Origin: Mariprofundus sp.
GTDB lineage: Bacteria > Pseudomonadota > Zetaproteobacteria > Mariprofundales > Mariprofundaceae
Direction: 5' to 3'
Assembly (NCBI GenBank): GCA_015485035.1
Contig: WFUI01000008.1
Span: 1 to 17,690, forward strand
DNA length: 17,690 nucleotides
In this document: positions 1 through 8,087 of the stretch, piece after piece
Layout of the letters: each line of letters starts with the position of its first letter
Numbering within the stretch: the first letter of the stretch is position 1
Notes under the pieces: model-generated
The model's database searches: none
What the model saw: the letters and a program-made list of their open reading frames with translations, nothing else
Told to the model about the DNA's origin: nothing
Made by a program: the position numbers and the translations under genes

Positions 1-1351
1 GTCTTAATTCAGCTGATGGCGGTTTTGTGATCGTGTTTTCAGGAATCACTTCGTGTTCCCGGTTCAGCCAGCGGCACAGGGCAAACACTTCTGTTTTATA
101 CACATCCTTGAGCATGGCGAAACCACCGGCCATATCGCCATACAGGGTGGCATAACCCACCGACATTTCCGATTTATTTCCGGTGGTCAATACCATGCGT
201 CCGGTTTTATTCGAAATCGCCATCAGCAACAGACCACGCATGCGTGCCTGAATGTTTTCCTCGGTGATATCCGGCTCCGATTTATTCCAGGCAGCAAAGG
301 TATCAGCCAGTGTCGCTTCAACTGCTGCAACGCTTTCAGCAATCGGCAGGGTAATCGCCTCGATCCCCAGATTCGCCACCAGCGCCTCAGCGTCGGTAAT
401 CGAATGATCACTGGAATACCGCGATGGCAGCAATACACCAAGTACATTTTCAGCTCCCAGCGCCTCGACCGCGACAGCTGCTGTCAGGGCCGAATCAATG
501 CCCCCGGACAGGCCGATCACCACCTGCGTGCAGCCGTTGCGCAACACATAATCGGCTACGCCCATCACCAGCGCCCGGTGAATCTGCTCAATCGGCTCAG
601 GTAAGGCGGCAATATACGTATCCCCTGCCAGAGCCGGATCAATCTCACCTTGCCAGAGCTCGAACAATGGTGCCCGCAGCAACAGGTTTCCGGCGCCATC
701 GGCAACCAGAGAGCCGCCGTCAAACACGATTTCATCCTGCCCGCCAACCGGATTCACATAGACCAGCGGTGCGGAAAACTCCCGTGCCCGCCGCTGCACC
801 AGCGCCTCCCGCTCGCTTTGCTTGGCCACATGGAATGGTGATGCATTCAGGTTCAGCCAGACATCACAGGCCAGATTCGCCTGACTTGCAGCCAGTTCAT
901 CATGCCACAGGTCTTCACACACGCCGACGCCGACCTTCCACCCGTTCACATCAAATACACAAACATCGCCACGACCCGGCTCAAAATAACGACGCTCGTC
1001 AAACACACCGTAATTGGGCAGAAACTGCTTGTCGTAGATACCGATAATCTTGCCACAGCGAGCCAGAATCACGCTGTTTCTGAGCAAATCCCCGTCGCGT
1101 CGCGGCGCACCGAATACCAGACAGGTATTGCGGCTTGCGGTTACAACGGCCTCCACTGCCACCTCCACCGCATCCATAAATGCAGGTCGTTTAAGCAGGT
1201 CTTCAGGCGGATAGCCGGTAATGGCCAGTTCAGGGAAAACGACCAGGTCACATCTGGACTTTTCCGCCGTGCCTGCGACATCACGGATCAAACGTACATT
1301 GCCGGTTAAATCGCCGACACGCGGAGCTGTCTGGGCAATAAATATTTTCAT
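1..1351 (-). CDS. nadE: Glutamine-dependent NAD+ synthetase, 3' end cut off by the window edge
   Basis: Makes NAD+ from deamido-NAD+, ATP and glutamine; last step of NAD synthesis, cytosolic. Read from the reverse complement: begins MKIFIAQTAPRVGDLTGN and stays open for 450 codons to the left edge. Family length is about 540 residues, so roughly 90 are missing. The N-terminal nitrilase-type glutaminase domain (about 1-250) shows the Glu-Lys-Cys triad: E41 in FPELAITGYPPEDLL, K108 in YDKQFLPNYGVFDE and C145 in GVGVCEDLW. The synthetase domain follows with the ATP P-loop SGGIDS at 282-287 and TTGNKSEMSVGYATLYGDMA further on. The ATG overlaps the queA stop codon by 4 bp (ATGA), which implies translational coupling and settles the start. 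Identification is very secure. Confidence 0.96.
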   Translation of the reverse strand, partial: MKIFIAQTAPRVGDLTGNVRLIRDVAGTAEKSRCDLVVFPELAITGYPPEDLLKRPAFMDAVEVAVEAVVTASRNTCLVFGAPRRDGDLLRNSVILARCGKIIGIYDKQFLPNYGVFDERRYFEPGRGDVCVFDVNGWKVGVGVCEDLWHDELAASQANLACDVWLNLNASPFHVAKQSEREALVQRRAREFSAPLVYVNPVGGQDEIVFDGGSLVADGAGNLLLRAPLFELWQGEIDPALAGDTYIAALPEPIEQIHRALVMGVADYVLRNGCTQVVIGLSGGIDSALTAAVAVEALGAENVLGVLLPSRYSSDHSITDAEALVANLGIEAITLPIAESVAAVEATLADTFAAWNKSEPDITEENIQARMRGLLLMAISNKTGRMVLTTGNKSEMSVGYATLYGDMAGGFAMLKDVYKTEVFALCRWLNREHEVIPENTITKPPSAELR

Positions 1352-2382
1352 GGACAGCTCAAACGAGGTACAAACATGGCATCACCATAGGAATAGAAAC
1401 GATAATCAGCCGCTTTTGCATGTTCATAGGCAGACAGCACGCGTTCACGCCCGGCAAGCGCCGCCACCAGCATAATCAGGGTCGATCTGGGTAAATGAAA
1501 ATTGGTCAGCAGAGCATCCACCATCCGGAAATGGTAACCCGGACTGATAAAGATGGAAGTCCTGCCTGCGCCCGCCTGCAAATGACCACGCTGACCGGCA
1601 GCTTCCAGTGTTCTCAAACTGGTCGTACCCACGGCAATGATACGCCGCCCCTCTGATCTGGCCCGGTTGACGATATCGGCTGTTTCATCGGGTACGATAT
1701 AGGCTTCCTCATGCATCACATGCTCGTCCAGATTTTCGACCTGCACCGGCTGAAATGTACCGGGACCGACATGCAGGGTGACATGTGCAAATGTTGCTCC
1801 GGCTGCCTGCATGGCCGCCATCAGTTCCGCCGTTAAATGCAGGCCGGCTGTCGGGGCGGCTACAGCCCCGGAATGGCGTGCAAATACAGTTTGATATCTG
1901 GATTTATCGGCCTCGGTATCAGGACGATTGATATAAGGCGGCAACGGCATATGCCCATGCGATTCAATGGCGGAAGACACATCATCAGCAATCAGCCGCA
2001 CCTTGATATTTTTACCCTTGCGCTCCAGAACTTCGGCACAAAATGACCCGGAAAATGTGATCATGGCACCCGGCTTCAACGGCTTGTTGGCCTTGCCCCA
2101 TGCATGCCATACATCAGCAGTGCCGGCAGGCTCAAGCAGCAATACCTCTGCCTTGCCACCACTTTCTTTCTTCCCGACCAGGCGGGCCGGAATCACCTTC
2201 GTGTCATTCAATACCCAGATATCGCCGGGTTGCACCAGACCGGGTAAATTGCGAATCCGGCTATCCGTCAACCCGCCCTCCTCACCGGACAGACAGAGCA
2301 ACCGGGAAGAGTCCCGTCGTTCCAGCGGCTGTCTGGCTATGTGGTGTTCAGGCAGCTCATAATCGAAATCTCTGACTTGCAT
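1348..2382 (-). CDS. queA: S-adenosylmethionine:tRNA ribosyltransferase-isomerase QueA
   Basis: Transfers and isomerises the ribosyl moiety of SAM onto preQ1 at position 34 of GUN-anticodon tRNAs, giving epoxyqueuosine. The 344-residue protein has the normal family length. It starts MQVRDFDYELPEHHIARQP and carries the family blocks DTKVIPARL, APTAGLHLT, HVTLHVGPGTFQPV, GTTSLRTLE and TNFHLPRSTLIMLV. The stop overlaps the nadE start by 4 bp, so the two genes are probably co-translated. No convincing Shine-Dalgarno precedes the ATG; a TATGAT lies about 10 bp upstream, so a very short leader is possible but unproven. Confidence 0.96.
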   Translation of the reverse strand: MQVRDFDYELPEHHIARQPLERRDSSRLLCLSGEEGGLTDSRIRNLPGLVQPGDIWVLNDTKVIPARLVGKKESGGKAEVLLLEPAGTADVWHAWGKANKPLKPGAMITFSGSFCAEVLERKGKNIKVRLIADDVSSAIESHGHMPLPPYINRPDTEADKSRYQTVFARHSGAVAAPTAGLHLTAELMAAMQAAGATFAHVTLHVGPGTFQPVQVENLDEHVMHEEAYIVPDETADIVNRARSEGRRIIAVGTTSLRTLEAAGQRGHLQAGAGRTSIFISPGYHFRMVDALLTNFHLPRSTLIMLVAALAGRERVLSAYEHAKAADYRFYSYGDAMFVPRLSCP

Positions 2383-2561
2383 GGCGGCAAATCATACGCA
2401 CTGGCCCCGGCAATGAAACAACCACATCCATGGCCGGAAATATTTTTGTGAACACCCGGAGAACCCGCGAACCGGTTACAAATGCCCGGGATGACAGAAA
2501 AGGGCTAAACAATGTACCGCGCATCCGGACTTTATCACTTTTTCAGGCAGTGCTGATTAAC

Positions 2562-3065
2562 TCAGCGGCTCCTTAAGGCGGTTTCCAGAACCGTCTTCAG
2601 TGCAGCCTGAGAATAAGGTTTCTGGATAAATCCGGTTAATCCCCGCTCCGCAAAACGGGCGACTGTATCCCGTTCATGATAACCACTGGCAAGGATAATC
2701 TTCACTGTCGAATCCATATCAAGCAGCTCACGGCAACATTCCCCGCCATCCATTCCGGGCATACCCAGATCCATCAGAACAGCGGTTATTTCATCCTGAT
2801 GCCGGTGATACAAATCCAGTGCTTCAAGGCCACCCCGGGCACTCATAGCCTTGAACCCCATACCTTCCACCATTGCCGATGTAATCAGCCTGATATTTTC
2901 ATCATCATCCACGATCAGTATCGTGCCCTCCGGCTGCCATTGTTCCTGCCGGCCGGATTGACCGGAATTTGACGGAACAGCCTCAGGCAGGTCATCCATA
3001 ACATCTGGAATCGTACCCTTGTCCGTTGTGCTGTGTTTATGTTCCGGCCATGCGCTCCCTTTCAC
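2562..3065 (-). CDS. Stand-alone response-regulator receiver protein
   Basis: 167 residues consisting of a ~45-residue polar, low-complexity N-terminal tail and one receiver (REC) domain (about 47-165), with no output domain. The phosphorylation machinery is intact: acidic cluster D53-D55 in [11 protein letters not shown], phospho-acceptor D99 in [12 protein letters not shown], switch S127 in ILASGYH and K149 in IQKPY. The pattern [13 protein letters not shown] with LASGYHE is typical of the C-terminal receiver of hybrid histidine kinases, so this may descend from such a kinase or work in a phosphorelay with a distant one; no kinase gene is in the window. Its ATG overlaps the rpiA stop (ATGA), so it is translated from the rpiA message. 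Function unknown. Confidence 0.88.
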   Translation of the reverse strand: MKGSAWPEHKHSTTDKGTIPDVMDDLPEAVPSNSGQSGRQEQWQPEGTILIVDDDENIRLITSAMVEGMGFKAMSARGGLEALDLYHRHQDEITAVLMDLGMPGMDGGECCRELLDMDSTVKIILASGYHERDTVARFAERGLTGFIQKPYSQAALKTVLETALRSR

Positions 3066-3730
3066 TCAATAGTTTCCACGCCATCCGGTGTACCCATGAG
3101 TACAACATCGGCACCCTGATGCGAAAAAATGCCATTGGTCACAACACCCGGAATACTGTTGAGATGATCTTCCAGCCCGCGCGCATCGGTAATGGTCAAA
3201 CCGTGTACATCAATAATAATATTGCCATTATCTGTCATGAAACCTTCACGCAATACCGGTTTTCCACCCAGATCCCTGGCCACGTTGGCGACCAGTGCCC
3301 CGGCCATTGGGATCACTTCAACCGGCAAAGGGAAAGCTCCGAGATGATCCACCTTCTTGCTCTCATCCACAATACAGATAAATGCATCGGAAGCCGCCGC
3401 TACAATTTTCTCGCGTGTCAGAGCGCCACCGCCGCCCTTGGTCAGGTTTTTGCCACTGTCAAATTCATCTGCCCCGTCTATATACACGGACAGTGAATCC
3501 ACCTGAGAAAGTGCTTCATTCAATTCCAGCACCGGAATACCATGCCCCTGCAGGCGTTCCGCCGTTGCTTCCGAACTGGCTACTGTTCCGATGATGTCAT
3601 TTTTCATCCCTGCCAGTGCATCAATAAACATATTGGCGGTAGAGCCGGTACCGACACCGACAATCGTATCCGCTTTGACATATTTCAGCGCCGCTTCGGC
3701 CACTTTCTGTTTCATTTCATCCTGAGTCAT
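3062..3730 (-). CDS. rpiA: Ribose-5-phosphate isomerase A
   Basis: Interconverts ribose-5-phosphate and ribulose-5-phosphate in the non-oxidative pentose phosphate pathway. 222 residues, the usual length. Family motifs: phosphate loop GVGTGSTAN (25-33), DGADEFD (85-91) and [12 protein letters not shown] (98-109) with the catalytic Glu at 107. A strong ribosome binding site, GGAGGG in the sense strand (complement of 3736-3741), sits 5 nt before the ATG and confirms the start. It is the first gene of a two-gene unit with the receiver protein. The leader upstream contains three hairpins (see 3751-3828). Confidence 0.97.
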   Translation of the reverse strand: MTQDEMKQKVAEAALKYVKADTIVGVGTGSTANMFIDALAGMKNDIIGTVASSEATAERLQGHGIPVLELNEALSQVDSLSVYIDGADEFDSGKNLTKGGGGALTREKIVAAASDAFICIVDESKKVDHLGAFPLPVEVIPMAGALVANVARDLGGKPVLREGFMTDNGNIIIDVHGLTITDARGLEDHLNSIPGVVTNGIFSHQGADVVLMGTPDGVETIE

Positions 3731-3750
3731 GATTTCCCTCCTTCATATAA

Positions 3751-3828
3751 AGAAAACGCCGGTTTATTCAGCGTTTCTGTGCAGCCCCCTGACGGGCTGC
3801 CAAATCAGGATCGAAAGAGCCTGATTTG
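3751..3828 (-). promoter_or_regulatory. Structured leader upstream of rpiA: three consecutive hairpins
   Basis: Three inverted repeats occur in 78 bp. The distal one has perfect 9-bp arms CAAATCAGG (3801-3809) and CCTGATTTG (3820-3828) with a 10-nt loop. The middle one has perfect 7-bp arms GCAGCCC (3781-3787) and GGGCTGC (3794-3800). The proximal one pairs AGAAAACGC (3751-3759) with GCGTTTCT (3771-3778) with one bulged base and, in the rpiA sense, is followed by a short T-rich stretch. CCTGA (3788-3792) can also pair with TCAGG (3805-3809), which would break the middle and distal hairpins. An RNA regulatory role for rpiA is inference; no known riboswitch class is recognised. Confidence 0.4.
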
Positions 3829-4056
3829 CAAGCAAAGGAAAAACACCTTTTTACCTTTACTGTTTTATCCTGTGCAGGATGCACTTATTCAGAGATTCCC
3901 TGCGCGCATGGACTTTTACCAGCCCGTGATATGAAACAGTATCACAGGATGGAAAGAAGTCATGCAGACACGTTTTTGTTTCATGTTTAAATGCATCGGC
4001 AGCCTAACCATTCGCCCGCCTTTCGGCAAAGCAGACGAGCAGTTAGTGTAACGCAC

Positions 4057-4797
4057 ATGATGGATTCGTCTATGTTTGAACACATTGCCATAAGCGACCT
4101 TGTCCTGAGCGCACTTGTTGTGCCGGGTGTGTTACAGCTGGCATGGTTCTCGGTGATATTTCTGCGACGGGGCATACCACCGGAAAGGATTCAATACGCC
4201 ATTCCACCCCTGTTAACCATCTGGGTGCTGATGTGGCCGGTCTATGTTGACCCCCGCTGGCTCTGGGTCGGGCTGGCAACACTGATACTTCCTGCTGTGT
4301 TATCCTGCCTGCTCACATCACCTTTCTGGCAGCAACTGCGCACAGCCTGGTCAACACAAACAAGCGACCCCGAACTCAGAATGTACCCTGCACTTTCATT
4401 GCCGCCGCTGACTCATTTTCTGACGGCCTTGTTTATTGCAGGCATCTGGTTTCAACATATCCCCGAATTCGGTTTCGGACTGGCGCTCTGCCTTTGCCTG
4501 GTTTTTCGATCTGCAGACCTGATCGATCAACTGGCTATGGATAAATTTTCGTTCCTTAAACTCGGCTTTCCCGCTCATCCGGAACAGACACTGGCCAGTC
4601 ATCTGGTACTGATTGTCATGTGCACAATTCTGCTGTGCTGGAGCCTGCACGTATTTCACGGTACGGACTGGCAGACACTACTGATTGCAACACTGATTAC
4701 AGCCATGACAGCTTCCGCCACCCGTGCGCTTGTGCCCGGCCAGTGGAATGCGCCCGCCGCCATGCTGAGCATGGGTTTTGTGATGTGGTTATTATAG
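4057..4797 (+). CDS. Polytopic integral membrane protein of unknown function
   Basis: 246 residues from the ATG at 4057, chosen because residues encoded further upstream (back to an ATG at 3991) are polar and unlike the rest; the start remains uncertain and no clear ribosome binding site is visible. About seven to eight hydrophobic segments are apparent (roughly 14-36, 47-63, 69-88, 116-134, 138-151, 181-200, 207-225, 231-246). The order near the C-terminus, HPEQTLASHLV, a membrane segment, then TRALVPGQWNAPAAML, weakly recalls the KTxEGS and DNxxxP motifs of the CdsA/dolichol-kinase superfamily, but the key residues are not conserved and I would not assign that function. It is divergent from rpiA and convergent with the signalling gene that follows. 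A 29-codon ORF with its own ATG (3962-4051) ends 5 bp before this start and could be a leader peptide. Confidence 0.7.
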   Translation: MMDSSMFEHIAISDLVLSALVVPGVLQLAWFSVIFLRRGIPPERIQYAIPPLLTIWVLMWPVYVDPRWLWVGLATLILPAVLSCLLTSPFWQQLRTAWSTQTSDPELRMYPALSLPPLTHFLTALFIAGIWFQHIPEFGFGLALCLCLVFRSADLIDQLAMDKFSFLKLGFPAHPEQTLASHLVLIVMCTILLCWSLHVFHGTDWQTLLIATLITAMTASATRALVPGQWNAPAAMLSMGFVMWLL

Positions 4798-4869
4798 GGT
4801 TCAACAGGGCTCACAGAACAAAACGTATTTTACTGTCAGAGAATCGAAGCGTTCAACCCGCTATTTCAT

Positions 4870-7098
4870 TCAATACGGTTCATTATTTTGCAAATCTTCG
4901 GGAATAAAACCGGGGATGCGTTCAACAGCCGTATTGATACTTCCATCCGGCAACAGTTCCAGCCAGCGATAACCCGGCGACACCCCGTCCAGACAGAATT
5001 CATCCTGCAATGGCATAAACTGTATACAGGTCGAAGGTGTACCGAGTATGCGGACATTCCCGTGCATCACATCCAGTGATTGATGGATATGGCCGCATAT
5101 CATTGCACGCACCTGTGGAAAACGGTCGATGACTGACCACAGCCTGTCCTGATTATTCAAGCCGATGTTATCCAGCCAGCGACTGCCGATATCAACAGGA
5201 TGGTGATGTATTGCAATCAGTGCATGGACATGATCCTTTGCCGCAAGCAGCTGCTCGAGTCGATCCAGTTCCGCGTCGGCAAGCAGACCACCAACGCTGC
5301 CCCGCTCATGTGAATTCAGCGCAATCACCTTCCAGCCGGACACAACAAGACAATCCGAATAGCTGAATATATTCTTCAGAGCCGGAATCAGGCTGTTACG
5401 CAACGCCGACAAGCTGGCATGATTGCCCGGCGTCACCATAAACGGTGCCGACCAGTGACCAAGCATGGTGGCCAGCCGTTTGTAGGTGGATGGCAACTCA
5501 TCCTGGGCCAGATCTCCGCCGAGAACAATCACATCGGGATCGGCGCAATGATGACGTGCATGCGCAAGCACTGCAGCCAGACTGTCATTGGAACAAATCC
5601 CCTTGATCATCTGCCCGGGGTCGGTATAAATATGAAAATCCGTCATATGCAACAGACGAACAGGCTTTGAATCCTGCGCCCCTTCGCTCTTGCCGAGCAT
5701 CCGGAACAGCTTTTCGGCAACCGGTGACAATGATGTGGCATGAGCCTGAAAAACTGCCGGATCCACATCAATCTGTCGTATCACTTTTACATACAGCTCT
5801 TTTGTCAGAATATTTCCCGCTGCGTCCAGCAACATGATTCTGAGATCACTGAAATCACTGCATGGCTGGTCAGCCGTGATTTCCATATCGCGCTGCCCGA
5901 GTTTAAGAATACGGCCCCCAAAACCATCCGCCGGATGCTTGCCGGTCAGCGGTATAATCCGCACATCAACCGGCCTCTCCAGTTGTATCAGTTTGATCGA
6001 CTCATGTTCGGGCAATTGCAACGGCTGATCCCCGGATATGCCACCGATATCATAGATCGTAATAGGCTTGCTCAACCCTTTGGGCATCACACTCATCTGC
6101 CCGTCAATTCTGAGCAGGCCATGGCACTCTTGTTTCGTGCTTTCGGAAACCAGAATCTGGCCACCGATGGTATAGGACTCGATTCTTGATGTGGTGTTGA
6201 CCACCCGGCCTACTACACCGTATTTGGTTCGTTTGCTGGACCCGATATTACCGACAATCACTTCACCGGTATTGATGCCGATACCCATCTCCACCACGGG
6301 GAAACCCGCCTGCTTGTAGCAGCGGTTCACCTCTCGCATGGCCAGTTGCATATCGATCGCGCATCTGACAGCACGCAATGCATCATCCTCACGCAGAATC
6401 GGCGCTCCGAAGATGGCCAGAATGGCATCGCCGATGAACTCATCAATGGTACCCTGATGTTGCTGAATCACTTCGGTCATACGGCCAAGGAAAATATTGA
6501 TCATCTTCACCACGGTTTCGGCCGGCAGGCGCTCACCAATGGACGTAAAACCGCGCAAATCCGCCATCATGATAGTCAGATGGCGCTTTTCACCGCCCAG
6601 TCTCAGGCCTTCGGGCGAATCAATCAGGCTATCGACAATTTCATCCGACAGATAACGTCCGAATGTCTCCCGAATAAAACGATAGGCTGAACGCAATTGA
6701 AGATGGGTTTTCACCCTGGCCAGCACAACAGCCGGCGTCACCGGCTTGCTGATATAGTCCACACCACCGGCTTCGAATCCCTGCACTTCATCACGAACTT
6801 CATTCATGGCTGTGACGAAAATAACCGGTATACCCTCGGTGCGCGGCTCTGCTTTCAGCCTGCGACAGACTTCGAAGCCATCCATGCCCGGCATCATGAC
6901 ATCCAGCAAAACCAGATCGGGTGGCTGATCCGAAAAACAGAGTTTCAAAGCCTGCTCGCCGTTAATGGCCACCAGCACCTTGTAGCGGGGTTTCAGCAGG
7001 CCCCTGAGCACATCGATATTCTCGGGTGTATCATCCACAACCAGAATCGTTGCACTGTCCCGGCCCGCGCCATTGTCCATCTTCATAGCCTGCATCAT
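4870..7098 (-). CDS. Receiver - class III nucleotide cyclase - PilZ-like - CpdA-type phosphodiesterase fusion
   Basis: About 742 residues from the ATG at 7098 (other ATGs at 7095, 7086 and 7080; the frame is open to 7227 but that would overlap nadC). Domains, numbered from 7098: receiver (about 16-130) with VVDD, phospho-acceptor D66 in LLDVMMPGMDG and K118 in ISKP; class III cyclase (about 170-350) with metal aspartates D180 (MADLRGFTS) and D224 (FIGDAIL) and transition-state N301 and R305 (VVNTTSRIE); a PilZ-like beta-rich segment (about 368-445); and a CpdA/Icc-type metallophosphoesterase (about 480-730) with D487/H489 (TDFH), D529 (GGDLAQDE), N559/H560 (GNH), HHHP at 631-634, GHIH with H670/H672, and the CpdA-like tail GTPSTCIQF...PGYRWLELLPDG. 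It should form a cyclic nucleotide under receiver control and hydrolyse one. The purine-selecting residues are E220 and G294, not Lys and Thr/Asp, so GTP may be the substrate. GNH is followed by Ala rather than the usual Asp/Glu. Divergent from nadC. Confidence 0.93.
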   Translation of the reverse strand: MMQAMKMDNGAGRDSATILVVDDTPENIDVLRGLLKPRYKVLVAINGEQALKLCFSDQPPDLVLLDVMMPGMDGFEVCRRLKAEPRTEGIPVIFVTAMNEVRDEVQGFEAGGVDYISKPVTPAVVLARVKTHLQLRSAYRFIRETFGRYLSDEIVDSLIDSPEGLRLGGEKRHLTIMMADLRGFTSIGERLPAETVVKMINIFLGRMTEVIQQHQGTIDEFIGDAILAIFGAPILREDDALRAVRCAIDMQLAMREVNRCYKQAGFPVVEMGIGINTGEVIVGNIGSSKRTKYGVVGRVVNTTSRIESYTIGGQILVSESTKQECHGLLRIDGQMSVMPKGLSKPITIYDIGGISGDQPLQLPEHESIKLIQLERPVDVRIIPLTGKHPADGFGGRILKLGQRDMEITADQPCSDFSDLRIMLLDAAGNILTKELYVKVIRQIDVDPAVFQAHATSLSPVAEKLFRMLGKSEGAQDSKPVRLLHMTDFHIYTDPGQMIKGICSNDSLAAVLAHARHHCADPDVIVLGGDLAQDELPSTYKRLATMLGHWSAPFMVTPGNHASLSALRNSLIPALKNIFSYSDCLVVSGWKVIALNSHERGSVGGLLADAELDRLEQLLAAKDHVHALIAIHHHPVDIGSRWLDNIGLNNQDRLWSVIDRFPQVRAMICGHIHQSLDVMHGNVRILGTPSTCIQFMPLQDEFCLDGVSPGYRWLELLPDGSINTAVERIPGFIPEDLQNNEPY

Positions 7099-7214
7099 CC
7101 TGATTTTATTAAAAATATGCAATATGTCTGCTATCTTCCATACGGAATGCCTGGCCGGCATGTCGAAAAAACCGGGGATGCAATAAATCAGCATCTCCCT
7201 AGAGTTCAGGCACC

Positions 7215-8087
7215 ATGAATACCTCAACCCTGATTCAACTGGCGCTGGCCGAAGATGCAGTTTTCAACGATCTGACCGCCATAGCGACCATTCCTGCCGA
7301 TCTGCAGGGTTCCGCCTGTATTACCGCCAAGAACACCGGCGTGATTTCCGGCATCCCGGTTGCAAATGCCGTTTTTGCCGCCGTGGATGAGGGCATCCGC
7401 TGCAACTGGCAAAGCGCTGATGCAGACAGGGTTGAAGCCGGCCATATCGTTGGCGAATTAAACGGCCCGGTACGTTCACTGCTGGCAGCCGAACGCACCG
7501 CACTGAATTTCCTGCAACATCTGTCCGGCATTGCCACAGCCACCCGGGCTTTCTCGGATGCGCTGCAGGGAACGGATTGCCAAATCGCGGATACGCGCAA
7601 AACCACGCCGGGATTCCGGCAGCTGGAAAAACAGGCGGTCATTCACGGCGGCGGCATCAATCATCGTATCGACCTGCAAAGCGGCATGCTGATCAAGGAA
7701 AACCATATCGAAGCATGCGGCTCGATCACGGCAGCGGTCAGCGCCTGCCAACAAAACAATCGAAACAGGCAAAGCGGTCGCAGCATATGGATCGAAGTGG
7801 AATGTGAGACACTGGATGAAGTAGCCGAGGCAGTTGCGGTTCATCCGGATATTATCCTGCTCGACAATATGGACCCGGCCATGGTCAAAAAGGCACGGGA
7901 AGTCGTGCCCGCTTCCATTCTGCTCGAGGCCAGCGGAAATATCGCACTGGACAATGCACGCGCCTATGCTGAAACCGGTGTCAATCGCATCGCTATTGGC
8001 GCCATTACCCATTCTGCGCCGGCGCTCGACCTGTCCATGCGAATCGTTCATACAAACGGCAACACCTCCTGCGGGCACCGTCCTTGA
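7215..8087 (+). CDS. nadC: Nicotinate-nucleotide pyrophosphorylase (quinolinate phosphoribosyltransferase)
   Basis: Converts quinolinate and PRPP to nicotinate mononucleotide, CO2 and PPi in de novo NAD synthesis. 290 residues, with a short C-terminal extension. Motifs: LLAAERTALNFLQHLSGIAT (90-109), DTRKTTPGFR (126-135), HGGGINHR (144-151), LIKENHI (159-165), EVE, LLDNM (215-219), LEASGNI and GAITHSAPALDLS. First gene of the nadC-birA-coaX unit; the stop overlaps the birA start by 4 bp. The preceding ribosome binding site (AGG at 7208-7210) is weak. NadC acts upstream of NadE, encoded at the left end of the window. Confidence 0.97.
   Translation: MNTSTLIQLALAEDAVFNDLTAIATIPADLQGSACITAKNTGVISGIPVANAVFAAVDEGIRCNWQSADADRVEAGHIVGELNGPVRSLLAAERTALNFLQHLSGIATATRAFSDALQGTDCQIADTRKTTPGFRQLEKQAVIHGGGINHRIDLQSGMLIKENHIEACGSITAAVSACQQNNRNRQSGRSIWIEVECETLDEVAEAVAVHPDIILLDNMDPAMVKKAREVVPASILLEASGNIALDNARAYAETGVNRIAIGAITHSAPALDLSMRIVHTNGNTSCGHRP

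Noticed and set aside
424..1047. Long plus-strand ORF over nadE (207 codons)
   Set aside because: Antisense shadow of nadE, whose catalytic motifs are all intact on the minus strand; the translation is Arg/Pro/His-rich.
7099..7227. Longer N-terminus for the cyclase-phosphodiesterase fusion
   Set aside because: It would overlap the nadC start on the other strand; the added residues precede the receiver domain without similarity to it, and several later ATGs stand just before the domain.
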